DNA of 64,000 nucleotides, taken from assembly GCA_028282805.1 (NCBI GenBank), contig JANQHD010000054.1, forward strand, positions 1 through 64,000, read 5' to 3'. Every line of letters starts with the position of its first letter. Position 1 is the stretch's first letter. The notes under the pieces were generated by a model. The model did no database searches. It was not told where the DNA came from and worked only from the letters and a program-made list of their open reading frames with translations. Below are positions 1-9,149 of the stretch, one piece after another. The DNA comes from Phycisphaeraceae bacterium (GTDB taxonomy: Bacteria; Planctomycetota; Phycisphaerae; Phycisphaerales; Zrk34). Made by a program: the position numbers and the translations under genes.

Positions 1-11
1 TATACTTCTAT

Positions 12-593
12 ATGGAAAACACTTTAAAAGCTCGAACTGTCGGTCAACGTCCACCTGCTGATCCATCGCCGACGAGTATAACTTACATTGAAAAGCAAAC
101 CGTATATATCAATCCTGAAAGTGAGCACTCGAAAGAAGTGCCTAGCGTAAGCGAACCAGTTGTAGATGAGTTGCTTGGTCAAACTGATGTATCTGACGTT
201 CGGAACCATGATGATATAGAACCACTTGCGGATCAAGATGAATATGCTTCCACGCGCAAATCACTGTCCGAATTGCAGCGTTACATGAATTCAATAAAGA
301 GCATGTTGCCTAGAGAAGCTGTAGATGCACTGATTAGCAGTCACTGTGGGAATATCAAAATCGCGCTGTCTGATCTTCGCTATAAAGAAGCGAATCATAT
401 TTCTAGTCAATTAGAGGATCTTGTTAGCAAATATGAATATTTTGCAAGTCCATTAATTGTTAAAGAGGCTTATCTTGTGCTCGCAAGAGTCGCTACAACC
501 ATGGTCAATAAAGGTATATCGTCAGATAGAGAACGGGATATATTCCGCGCACGGGAGTATTTGAAACGCGCGAAGGGAATTGATGATGGATAA
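12..593 (+). CDS. Hypothetical protein, first gene of the island run (5' end may lie outside the window)
   Basis: Encodes 193 aa from the ATG, but the frame stays open to the left edge, so the true start could lie upstream. I recognise no family. Residues 1-75 are polar and acidic and look disordered. Residues 80-190 are helical and charged, which suggests a small helical partner protein. The next gene starts before this one stops (14-nt overlap), so the two are almost certainly translationally coupled. Base composition is AT-rich like the rest of the island. A role as an adaptor for the following TPR/PIN-like protein is inference from context only. Confidence 0.7.
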   Translation: MENTLKARTVGQRPPADPSPTSITYIEKQTVYINPESEHSKEVPSVSEPVVDELLGQTDVSDVRNHDDIEPLADQDEYASTRKSLSELQRYMNSIKSMLPREAVDALISSHCGNIKIALSDLRYKEANHISSQLEDLVSKYEYFASPLIVKEAYLVLARVATTMVNKGISSDRERDIFRAREYLKRAKGIDDG

Positions 594-3500
594 GCCGAAT
601 AATATAGATAATGAAATTCAGGCACTAGAAGCTTATATAACATCGATCGATAAAGGGGCTGATGAAGGCCTGGAGCAGCTTGGGGATCAAGATAATACCA
701 GTGCTTTTACAAGACGTCTTGCCATCCTCATTGACAGTAAAAAATACAATGATGCCGTAGAAGCTATTAAAGATCGAGAACCAGAAGACCCGTGGTGTCA
801 TCTTGCGATTATAGCGAGCTTGGCCAATAAGAATACAGAGATTGCTGATCAGCTTCTTGCATGGGCGAATGAGCATCTGAAACTCACCGAGCGCGACCGA
901 TGTAGAGTGCTGTATGCTAAGTGGATAGTTAGTATGCTTTTGGGAGATGAAGCATTTATCCCTACAATCACTGACGTTCTTGATACTGATCAAGTTGATT
1001 TATTGCGTAAATCCAGCGCAGCGGTGCAGTCAATTGTTGATGTTGTGGTAGCAAGACAGTCAATCGATACCAATCTAGAACGCATTGCGGTAGAACGACA
1101 GATTACAAACGCGATCGCGTTGGCTGAGCATGAGCGTAGTATTGAGCTGTGCAAGCTGTTGGCTACGCGTCAACCGATCCCAATAGCAGTTGGGGAACTA
1201 GCTCTACGATATGGGTACATGGCATCTGAATCATTGCTACAGCGGCTCCGGACTGAGCACCCAGATGATTTTAGGGCAAAATGGTTAGCTTGTGCTATTG
1301 ACGGCGAGATCCTTAGAAATCCAGGCAGAGCATTTGATGATGCAAATGAGCTCATACCCCTTGCTAATACGCAAGTAGATAGAGAACAACTAGCAGGTCT
1401 GATGTGGGATCTGACTTGGAATGCAGGAAAAGAATATGCTGAAAAATTTAATGCAATTGCGTCATCATTATTGTCAGACAATCCACGAATGTTATCACTG
1501 TATCAGGCAGCGAAGTATGCTCAGTCAGGAGATTCTGAAGAAGCAAATGCTATTCTGACTGAAATTCGGGATCAAAATGATCCAATATGGCTCCAGATAT
1601 CTGCACAGATACTATTGCAACATGGGGATTGGAATGAAGCAATTAATCAACTGCGACGTGCTGCAGACCTAACAAAATCTCCTGACATCCTCAGGCGTCT
1701 TGCTGCTATTGGATATGAGAATGATGATATCAGTACCAGCATTGAATCTTTAGAAAAAGTTATTCGTGTAGATCCGCTCGATATCGAATCAAAACAGATG
1801 TTAGCTCGACTATATGTAGATAAGGAGGATTACCAGAATGCTCTGCCTCATCTTCAGTCATTGTACAAATTAGATTCTGATAATCAAACGCATGCGCTTA
1901 ATCTCGCAACATGTCTAGCGTATTTAGGCGAAGTCCAGGAAGCGCTGAAACTATATGAGGAGTTATGTGCAGTTGATCATCCTCCGCTTCAAGCATTGGT
2001 GGCTCGATCTGAATTACTCAAAGCAGAAAACAAAACTGATCAAGCATTTGAATTGCTTCATCAGCATCGAGATCAATTCTGGGATTCATCGGATTATTTG
2101 CAAGCATACATGATTCATGCTTGGTCAGCACGCAAGAACGAAAAAGGGAGCGAGGCTTTTTCTCAGCTCCTGAAGCTACAGCAAGAAGGCAAAGCGCCAC
2201 CAGATCTGCTTGAAAGCAAGTCATTAGACGATCTTCTTGAACATGCAAAGGCATACAATAAATGGCGTGAGGAGTTAGCAATCAATTTGGCAAACGGCAA
2301 AATGCCTTGGCTGCTAGCTGATAGCATGCTTAATCGTGCTGCTCGTGAAGGTTGGGGGTACCGTACTCAATCAGTTGGATGGGTTTTTGATGAGCCCGCA
2401 AATCGGGCTGAGCTATGTATCTATTCGACAAACAATTTTGCTGTCAGATGCACTGAAGATAAATCAAAGGCACTTGTCAGGTTGACGTGTCCCCAGAAGG
2501 GCACGCCAGTAGTCATTGACCTGTCCTCATTAATGACGTTACATAGCCTTGGTATGCTCGATAGCGTTGCAGCATATTTTGGAAAAGTACTGTATCCAGC
2601 AGTCTATCTCCAAGATGCTCTCCATGAGAAGGGCAAGCTGATCTTGCACCAGCCGTCCCGTCTAGATGAGTTATATGATATTAAGGATCATATTGACCGC
2701 GGCTCAATAACTGTGATTGACGATATTGGTCAGGTTGGTCAGCGCCCTATGCCTTACGTTAATGAATACTCAGGTGAAGATAATGACCCTGAGCACTACT
2801 ATCGTCTATCAGATGTGATTGCTGTTCTTCATGAGTCCGGCCGACTTGATGGTGAACACAAGCAGGCATTGGAGACGTCAGCAAGTAAGCAGTCGGGAAG
2901 TGATGAACAGCATCCGCCTTTAGACCCAATGGCGAAAGTAATCGTAGATCTATCAACACTATTCACACTGTCTTATCATGGCGTTCTTGAAGATGCTGCT
3001 AGAGTTTTGCGTATACACGTCAGCCAAGAGCAACACGAGGAGATCGTAGGTCAGATTCAAGCATACGCTGAACGCGAAAAGATGCGAATAGCATATCATG
3101 AAATGTGGGACCAGGTACGCGCGGATAATAGATATGTGCCAGTCACACATGAGTTTGACACAGACTTAGAGACAAGTCACAAGCAAGCAGATCGCATTGA
3201 TCATTCAGTTGCGGCAGGTTCATTGGCAGAGAATCAGGGCATGCCTCTGATGGCAGATGATCGGGTTAGTCAAATGATGATCTTAAATGCACGCCCGAAT
3301 GACGAGTATGCATCATTTGGCTCAGACTGTCTATTAGAGAGGCTTTACGAGGGTAAAGAGCTTAATTTAGATGATCTGTCCGTAGCATTCAAGCAATTGA
3401 TCGAATGGCGGTATCGCTTTTTGACGCCACATCCTGATTATCTCTACTCTGTAGCATTGAGGCATAAAGCTAAGCTGCCTGGTAAAGAGTTGCAGAGCAT

Positions 3501-3912
3501 CGCCAGTTATATGCATGACTGCATCAGAGACCCTGGTTTATTTGGAGGGGCAGAGCCAACTGAACCTCCGATGTCAATGGCCATGAGGTTAGTTAATGAA
3601 TGGGTAAGTGTGGGGGTAAACTTTTTAATACCCGTTTGGGCTAATGGCGAGTTCGATAAGAATCATTGTCACACCCTTACTTCGTGGGTTACTTCAGAGA
3701 TGCTTCCATCTATACCCAAATCTATGATGCACTCTGCTCATGTAACGGGAATTGTTCCTGTTGCTTTATTTATGGCGAGAGCAATGATTGTGTCACATGA
3801 AATTGAGGACGAAGATAAGGCAAACGAAGCTTTGTCATCCATCCAATGTGGTTTAGGGATGACCCGCAAGGAGTATTTTAGAATACTTGGCGAGGTGGTC
3901 AGTGAGCGCTGA
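580..3912 (+). CDS. Large TPR protein with two PIN-like modules
   Basis: Encodes 1110 aa. The first half is helical with TPR-like pairs, clearest at about residues 340-480. After residue 600 there are two beta-alpha starts of PIN-domain type, VVIDLSSL (Asp647) and VIVDLSTL (Asp790). The second continues to Asp874 and a terminal MADDR (Asp893/894). This spacing fits the acidic active site of a PIN RNase. The first copy has no such C-terminal acidic cluster and looks degenerate. Three ATG codons (580, 583, 586) are possible starts. The layout recalls predicted TPR-PIN conflict systems; I infer a TPR scaffold with a nuclease effector. It overlaps both neighbours, so genes 12-5944 form one operon. 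Confidence 0.75.
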   Translation: MMMDKPNNIDNEIQALEAYITSIDKGADEGLEQLGDQDNTSAFTRRLAILIDSKKYNDAVEAIKDREPEDPWCHLAIIASLANKNTEIADQLLAWANEHLKLTERDRCRVLYAKWIVSMLLGDEAFIPTITDVLDTDQVDLLRKSSAAVQSIVDVVVARQSIDTNLERIAVERQITNAIALAEHERSIELCKLLATRQPIPIAVGELALRYGYMASESLLQRLRTEHPDDFRAKWLACAIDGEILRNPGRAFDDANELIPLANTQVDREQLAGLMWDLTWNAGKEYAEKFNAIASSLLSDNPRMLSLYQAAKYAQSGDSEEANAILTEIRDQNDPIWLQISAQILLQHGDWNEAINQLRRAADLTKSPDILRRLAAIGYENDDISTSIESLEKVIRVDPLDIESKQMLARLYVDKEDYQNALPHLQSLYKLDSDNQTHALNLATCLAYLGEVQEALKLYEELCAVDHPPLQALVARSELLKAENKTDQAFELLHQHRDQFWDSSDYLQAYMIHAWSARKNEKGSEAFSQLLKLQQEGKAPPDLLESKSLDDLLEHAKAYNKWREELAINLANGKMPWLLADSMLNRAAREGWGYRTQSVGWVFDEPANRAELCIYSTNNFAVRCTEDKSKALVRLTCPQKGTPVVIDLSSLMTLHSLGMLDSVAAYFGKVLYPAVYLQDALHEKGKLILHQPSRLDELYDIKDHIDRGSITVIDDIGQVGQRPMPYVNEYSGEDNDPEHYYRLSDVIAVLHESGRLDGEHKQALETSASKQSGSDEQHPPLDPMAKVIVDLSTLFTLSYHGVLEDAARVLRIHVSQEQHEEIVGQIQAYAEREKMRIAYHEMWDQVRADNRYVPVTHEFDTDLETSHKQADRIDHSVAAGSLAENQGMPLMADDRVSQMMILNARPNDEYASFGSDCLLERLYEGKELNLDDLSVAFKQLIEWRYRFLTPHPDYLYSVALRHKAKLPGKELQSIASYMHDCIRDPGLFGGAEPTEPPMSMAMRLVNEWVSVGVNFLIPVWANGEFDKNHCHTLTSWVTSEMLPSIPKSMMHSAHVTGIVPVALFMARAMIVSHEIEDEDKANEALSSIQCGLGMTRKEYFRILGEVVSER

Positions 3913-5944
3913 ACTTATCCAAGATGAATTAAACAAAACACTGAAAGCATTGCGATATAGAACGTTTCGTAATGCGGTCAAGAGCAATGAAGGCATTGAC
4001 ACTAGAAGTTATAATGCACTTTGCATGGCTGGAATACTGAAGGGGGATCAGTTGAAGCCAGTCACGGGTGGCATACTAAAAGCTATACGCAATACTAACA
4101 AGCACCAGCATGATTACTTGCCAGGGCCATACGTGTTTTGGAAGAACAACGGCAATCTTGATGTAATTGAGGTGAGAACATTTCTGTTCGCGCCAAATAA
4201 AAAAGCGCGTAAAGCTGTATTGGTATATCACAAAGAGCTTCCATCCGATGGTGTCATAAGCGTTCTTGGGGCAGGCACTAGGAAAGTATTGGCGGATCAA
4301 AAAGATTCGCTATTGTCAGACGATCAACATGTGTGGCGCAAATCCGCGCAAGTGATTTACGATACGCTAGTCCGAGACTATTTGTTGAATCTTGCTGGTG
4401 TGCGTCAATGTATCGCTCGCCAATTTGATGATGGCATTAACGACCTGATGCATTCTTTGCTGCGTCCAGACATATCAGTCGTCAATTCAATTGTGATGCA
4501 ATTCCCAGATGCTTCAGGGCAAAGGGGCCAAATTGAGAAGTACATTTCAAATGTTGTTAAGCGATCTATCTCACTGCAACAAGCGCTCAATGAGTGGTAT
4601 GAAGTATTAGGGCACTTGCCATTAGAGAGATCACTGTCAATATCGTCGGTTGTACGCGAATGGAGCCAGATAAAAAAAGTACCCCCGAACCTTTGGGAAG
4701 AGTTGTTGGAATGGGCGAAGGAGATTAATAGCCCACTTGCCGACTACCATTTATGCACTCTATTCATTGAGAACGCACGAAATGTACCTTTAGATCTACG
4801 CCAAATGCTCTGGCAAAAGTGCGCCAATGTTATTGCGGCTGGAGCCAATGAAGAGGATCATGATGAGACAGTGATCAAGCGCTGGAAAATAAGGTGTGTC
4901 TTGGCTAAACACTATTGTCAGCACTTAGAATGTCTAATGCCAGCCAGGACTGGTGATGCGCTTGCAGCCGTAGCATGGTGGATGGCAGAGCGGATGGCTT
5001 GTTTATGGGAGGGCTCTGATGATCTCCTCAGTAGATTTATGCGTCAAACCGTTGTAGGCGTCGAACGAGATACACGGTTGTTGCGTCAGCTAATGCATCC
5101 TCATGCTGAACCATCATTGTTACGGTACAGCACTCTGTACCATGAATCAGTATGGGCAGTATCATTGCTTGCTGCTCTACACACTGCGATTCCGTCCATC
5201 GAGCCGGATGCAATGAACGAACAGAATGTGTCTGCTATTAAACGCGGCATTAACCACTATCTGGTGCATGCGTATCCTCATGTGCGTAAAGATGATGGTG
5301 ATAGATTCTATGCCTTCGATGAATCTATTCTATCAACTGCTGAAACATGGCATGACCACATAGCCGAAAATGATGAGAAACGTGTTCTAGGTGCAATGCT
5401 AAGGTTTATTGATGAAAGAAACGAGGAGGGATTTCAAGATCGCTTGCTAGATCTGCTTGCTGATGAAAATGAGCAGCTAGACCAGATCTCTGCATTACAC
5501 ATGTTGCGGTCGTTAGCTTACTGTAACTGTGTAGATACCGAAGAGCTGTGGAAGAAACTATCTGATGATCCTGATTGGCGCGAGAAAGTATTGGCCGGGA
5601 TAGCAAATGAGTTTATTGAAATCCTAGTTGATGCGCTTATTGAGATTGGACTACGGTCGGAAGATAAGTGGTCCTACTACTTGCCGCATTTCTTGGCTTT
5701 ATCCTGTGATAAACACATAGAGGACGAAGGTCGTCGGAACATATTGTTTCTCTCAACATTGTGGGCTTCGCTATGTACAGATACGGTCAGCGCGATTGAG
5801 CGGCTATTGCATGGGAAAAACAGGCATGTGTATGTCGACAATGTGAAACAGTGCCGTGAAATACTAGAGCATATGTCTACATACGCTACACCTTGGATTA
5901 ACAGAAGAATTGGGGCGACACTGGCGATAATGCATGTGTCATGA
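3902..5944 (+). CDS. Large helical protein of unknown function, partner of the TPR/PIN-like protein
   Basis: I start it at GTG 3902, which has a GAGGTGG ribosome site at 3891-3897 inside the preceding gene. A TTG at 3887 is also open but has no good ribosome site. The product is about 680 aa with no signal peptide, no clear membrane segment and no catalytic motif that I recognise. Residues 1-120 mix helices and strands; the rest is almost wholly helical and could be HEAT/TPR-like. Overlap with the upstream stop implies coupled translation. Its function is unknown, and the pairing with the TPR/PIN-like gene is the main clue. Confidence 0.7.
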   Translation: MSAELIQDELNKTLKALRYRTFRNAVKSNEGIDTRSYNALCMAGILKGDQLKPVTGGILKAIRNTNKHQHDYLPGPYVFWKNNGNLDVIEVRTFLFAPNKKARKAVLVYHKELPSDGVISVLGAGTRKVLADQKDSLLSDDQHVWRKSAQVIYDTLVRDYLLNLAGVRQCIARQFDDGINDLMHSLLRPDISVVNSIVMQFPDASGQRGQIEKYISNVVKRSISLQQALNEWYEVLGHLPLERSLSISSVVREWSQIKKVPPNLWEELLEWAKEINSPLADYHLCTLFIENARNVPLDLRQMLWQKCANVIAAGANEEDHDETVIKRWKIRCVLAKHYCQHLECLMPARTGDALAAVAWWMAERMACLWEGSDDLLSRFMRQTVVGVERDTRLLRQLMHPHAEPSLLRYSTLYHESVWAVSLLAALHTAIPSIEPDAMNEQNVSAIKRGINHYLVHAYPHVRKDDGDRFYAFDESILSTAETWHDHIAENDEKRVLGAMLRFIDERNEEGFQDRLLDLLADENEQLDQISALHMLRSLAYCNCVDTEELWKKLSDDPDWREKVLAGIANEFIEILVDALIEIGLRSEDKWSYYLPHFLALSCDKHIEDEGRRNILFLSTLWASLCTDTVSAIERLLHGKNRHVYVDNVKQCREILEHMSTYATPWINRRIGATLAIMHVS

Positions 5945-5977
5945 AATATTGAGCGGGTATAGGGTTCACTCTGGTGA

Positions 5978-6364
5978 ATGATGAACATTGTATGGCCATA
6001 TCTGCTTTCAGTTGTAGGTGGAGCTATTGTGACCTATGTGTTGCATGACGTCTTCAAATATGTAAACAAAAAGTATCCTCCACCATCAGATAGTGACCAA
6101 GATATAATCAGCGTCCGGTGGATATCTATCGTTGTGGGGCTACTTGAAAGAGGCCTAGTGGCCACCATGATTGGTTACGGAGTGCCAGGGACTGCGGCAT
6201 TTATTGGAGTGTGGATTGCAACTAAGGTTTTGTATGGGCAGGGACGTGGAATGAAAGATACCAAGCACGTCAAAGTAAGGGCTTCCTGCCAACTGATAAA
6301 CAGCCTTGTGTCAATGATATTTGCTGTTATTGGAGGGATTTGGCTTAAGGAAGTGGTGAGCTAA
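5978..6364 (+). CDS. Small multi-pass membrane protein
   Basis: Encodes 128 aa with about three hydrophobic segments, near residues 4-22, 48-75 and 103-125, separated by short charged loops. The family is not recognised. It starts 33 nt after the large helical protein and ends the four-gene run. Small membrane proteins are common effectors or anchors in bacterial conflict operons, so a membrane-disrupting or membrane-tethering role is possible, but nothing in the sequence proves it. Two ATG codons lie at the start (5978 and 5981). Confidence 0.65.
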   Translation: MMNIVWPYLLSVVGGAIVTYVLHDVFKYVNKKYPPPSDSDQDIISVRWISIVVGLLERGLVATMIGYGVPGTAAFIGVWIATKVLYGQGRGMKDTKHVKVRASCQLINSLVSMIFAVIGGIWLKEVVS

Positions 6365-6435
6365 TGGCCGGGCCATCCAAGATCAATCACACCCAACTCA
6401 TCGACGCCAGCAAACCTCTTGATGGGTTGTCTTGA

Positions 6436-6510
6436 AGCCAAGACATATGCTCCCGGTCCTTGAGGGACGGACTTCAGGTCTAAGGAAGAAAGATTCTGCC
6501 AGTCGGTCCA
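6436..6510. repeat. Island intergenic element, copy 1
   Basis: This 75-bp stretch aligns without gaps to 7858-7932 with 62 of 75 bases equal, mostly differing by transitions. The core words ATATGCTCC, TTGAGGGACGGA and TTCTGCCAGTCGG are shared. It lies in the gap between the four-gene run and the next gene and encodes no protein. It may be a structured RNA or a recombination site. Confidence 0.75.
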
Positions 6511-6593
6511 AAGTAGGGAGGATGTTAGACTCTAGTAAATTCGTATGACCAGATAATGCCAACTAGCATAAGCTATCCAGTGAAAGTCATACC

Positions 6594-7784
6594 ATGCGAT
6601 TATGGATTGACAATACAAGTCTACACGGTGCTGGGCGTGCCCTTTCAGGACATGGAGAAGGTGAGCCTGATGTGAGCGGACTGCTTCAGCTGGCTAATCA
6701 GATTATATTTTCGGATAAGATAAAATTGTGTTCATACGAAAGCCCCGCAGTCCTAAACCATTCTGTGGCTGTTAGGGACACTCTTCTATCATTGGGGGTT
6801 AGTAAGGCAGTGATTGAATTTCATAACTTCGATCGATCTCAATATGCATTGGCTTGTAATCGAGTATCGAAACGTATTTATGACGATTTGCAATATACAT
6901 CTATCGAAAAGTCTGAACCCAATCGTTCGTTATTGAAAATAGCCCACCCTGATTTGCCTTCGATCATGTCAGACGTTATTGAACAAGTTCACCACCTAAT
7001 TACAGATGACATATCTGAACGTGAACGAACTGATTTAGCCACTCATGCATTAGATAGTATGGCAGCAGGGGCGGATGTATATATAATCGCGTCGTGTCCA
7101 AGCCTCCTAGGACTATTAAAGCAACACGCCTCATCGCTTGATTGGACGCTGCAACACACTGAAGAATTGCAGATATATCTTAGATACTATCTCAACGAAG
7201 AACTCGCCAAATTAAGTAACGCAGATTATTGCCCAGCTGTCGGCAGAGCTAGGATAACAAATAAGCACAACTCGTTGATTCTGAAATCAATATCTGAAGT
7301 CAATGATGTGATTGCTAGTGCCGTAAAGACACTCGAACCATCACGGACGGGTATTCCATCAATTGCAGAAGCTGTTGTAAAACACGCCATGGGCGAACCT
7401 CGTAGTATTATCGAGGTAGCTATAGCATTCCGGGAAAAGGCTAAACCATTCAGAAGACATTTACAATCGATAATGTCGCCAGGCAAAAGTAGTGGCTATG
7501 AAGATCTTCACAACGTCCGGATGGCAACTCGTCATCTAGGACAGGTTCTACTCAATGATCTGGGGCTCAAGCCGGCACCACGCATACGAGATGCTTTTGA
7601 AGTACAGTTCTTAGGGTTAGTTCCGATCCCCAGCATCACTAAATTATTAGACTGGATCGAATACCGAATAGAGCGAAGGCGAATCTCGTTTATGAGTGAA
7701 TTTGCAAAGATTGCGGCTGATCAGAGGTTAGATTTCAATACCTTCAGCCGTTTGCATAGGAAGTGTTGTGCGACGGCCAGTTAA
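6594..7784 (+). CDS. Hypothetical 396-aa protein with PIN-like N-terminus
   Basis: Encodes 396 aa and matches no family I can name. The first strand, MRLWIDNTSL, puts an Asp in the position used by PIN-like nucleases, and the following helix-rich region is compatible with that fold, but I cannot identify the other acidic residues with confidence. Residues 230-390 are helical and basic. The gene is AT-rich and monocistronic, with intergenic repeat copies on both sides (6436-6510 and 7858-7932). It may be a separate effector cassette of the same island. Confidence 0.6.
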   Translation: MRLWIDNTSLHGAGRALSGHGEGEPDVSGLLQLANQIIFSDKIKLCSYESPAVLNHSVAVRDTLLSLGVSKAVIEFHNFDRSQYALACNRVSKRIYDDLQYTSIEKSEPNRSLLKIAHPDLPSIMSDVIEQVHHLITDDISERERTDLATHALDSMAAGADVYIIASCPSLLGLLKQHASSLDWTLQHTEELQIYLRYYLNEELAKLSNADYCPAVGRARITNKHNSLILKSISEVNDVIASAVKTLEPSRTGIPSIAEAVVKHAMGEPRSIIEVAIAFREKAKPFRRHLQSIMSPGKSSGYEDLHNVRMATRHLGQVLLNDLGLKPAPRIRDAFEVQFLGLVPIPSITKLLDWIEYRIERRRISFMSEFAKIAADQRLDFNTFSRLHRKCCATAS

Positions 7785-7857
7785 CAATGCTTGTCTTGTA
7801 TACATCCGATGTATTTGGTTAATGACTCTTTCCTATACACCAGGTTCAATCTCGACC

Positions 7858-7932
7858 AGCCAGGACATATGCTCCTGGCTCTTGAGGGACGGATTTCATA
7901 TCCAAAGATGAGAGGTTCTGCCAGTCGGACCA
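7858..7932. repeat. Island intergenic element, copy 2
   Basis: Second copy of the element at 6436-6510 (83% identical, no gaps). Here CTGGC (7875-7879) can pair with GCCAG (7920-7924), closing a loop that contains the conserved TTGAGGGACGGA word. Confidence 0.75.
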
Positions 7933-8171
7933 GGGGGAAGAAGAGAAGTCAAGCTAATTGAGTGTTCCTTGAAGTGGTGAGCAGGGCAATCAGCTAGATA
8001 ACCTGTTCATCAAGATATAATTAAAGGACAATCTTGTCCGTCCAATAACGCTGCGCTGCGAAGGGTGATGCAGGGGCTAATTCGAGCCGTATCCATTTTC
8101 TGGTCCATGATTGGGTTCAGCAGGACCTATATTTTTCACCTGAGCGTTAAGGATTATTGGCCTACATGCTT

Positions 8172-8201
8172 CTGGCAGGAACACATATGAAATTCTGCCA
8201 G
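8172..8201. repeat. Hairpin related to the island element
   Basis: CTGGCAG (8172-8178) and CTGCCAG (8195-8201) form a perfect 7-bp inverted repeat. The right arm and its flank (ATTCTGCCAGT) match the 3' part of the two 75-bp copies, and an ATGCT word precedes the left arm as in those copies. The resemblance is partial. Confidence 0.5.
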
Positions 8202-8245
8202 TGTCCATTGCACATCAAATAATCTCGGGAGTCTCGGGATATCTG

Positions 8246-8274
8246 TTGATCGTTCTCTGGCTAAATGCTAGACT
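8246..8274 (+). promoter_or_regulatory. Candidate promoter of the XRE gene
   Basis: TTGATC (8246-8251), a 17-bp spacer and TAGACT (8269-8274) lie 48 bp before the start codon. A direct repeat CTCGGGA-GT-CTCGGGA at 8224-8239 sits just upstream and could be an operator for autoregulation. Confidence 0.4.
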
Positions 8275-8321
8275 ACCTAGATTACATCTGTCAGCAACAT
8301 GCATGTGAGTAACTAAGTGCC

Positions 8322-9149
8322 ATGCGTTCTCCAACTACAACATTTGGTGCTTTTCTCCGAGAGCAAAGACAAAATCAGGAGATTAGCCTTACTGATTTCG
8401 GGAATCGTATTAACCGCTCGCGAGCTACCGCTAGCAGGTGGGAAATCGGAGAGGATAAACCAAAGGTAGACGAGCTAGAGCAAATAGCTGCCGCCCTAGA
8501 TATAGAGCCCGGTGTGGTTATCCAGAAATACAAGAGCAATCGGCCCATAGCCGAGAATAGAACTACGGACAGTAATGACATCACTGATCTTGCGCGGCAT
8601 GCACAACAAGCAAGATCTCTCAATGAAATTCTAGACCTAGAGGCTAAGGTTGCAAGGGGCAGCAGTATCATCGTCTTAAGCATGCTTGAGGCTAGAGAGC
8701 GCCAAGTTCCGCGAATTGTTGAGGTCGTAGCACCTAATCTGTTGAGGGGAGTGAGACACATTTATGCGCTTCCGCCAAATGGCGTCTTTAAAAAGGCGAC
8801 TAAAGCTATTGCCGAATGGTTTGATGCGAAGCAAATAGAGATTCCTGAAGATAATCCTCCACTCTACTGCGATTTGGAGGAGTGTCTCAAGACCATTAAA
8901 AGCGCAAACTCCGATTTGTATCAGAGTGCATACAAAATTGTTAACAATGCCGCAGTAATTCTAGATCAGCGAAGCGCAAAAGAGAAAGTCCAATTTGTAC
9001 CACCGATCTTAGGTTATTCGTATGTCGAATACTGCAGAGGCTTTGCGGATGATAACCCGGATCGACTATTTCTCCCAATGGGTGTGGACACTACTCGAAT
9101 TTTTTCTGACTTTATTTATCAGGGGGTTGATCTACAGGGCGCAAGCTAG
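8322..9149 (+). CDS. XRE-family HTH protein with a large unknown C-terminal domain
   Basis: Encodes 275 aa. Residues 7-70 form a classic XRE/Cro helix-turn-helix, including ISLTDFGNRINRSRATASRWE and the usual downstream helices. Residues 85-275 form a mixed alpha/beta domain that I do not recognise; it could sense a ligand or protein. The gene is convergent with the next one and their 3' ends overlap by 38 bp. It is probably a regulator of neighbouring island genes or of itself. The C-terminal domain is not the ImmA-type peptidase: no HExxH motif is present. Confidence 0.8.
   Translation: MRSPTTTFGAFLREQRQNQEISLTDFGNRINRSRATASRWEIGEDKPKVDELEQIAAALDIEPGVVIQKYKSNRPIAENRTTDSNDITDLARHAQQARSLNEILDLEAKVARGSSIIVLSMLEARERQVPRIVEVVAPNLLRGVRHIYALPPNGVFKKATKAIAEWFDAKQIEIPEDNPPLYCDLEECLKTIKSANSDLYQSAYKIVNNAAVILDQRSAKEKVQFVPPILGYSYVEYCRGFADDNPDRLFLPMGVDTTRIFSDFIYQGVDLQGAS

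Larger units (their letters stand above)
7785..8321. other. 537-bp gap without a gene; holds repeat copies and a promoter
   Basis: No convincing ORF is present. The gap contains the second copy of the 75-bp element (7858-7932), a related hairpin (8172-8201), a tandem CTCGGGA repeat at 8224-8239 and a candidate promoter for the XRE gene. The length and the retained motifs suggest non-coding RNA or cassette junctions rather than decayed coding sequence. Confidence 0.5.
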
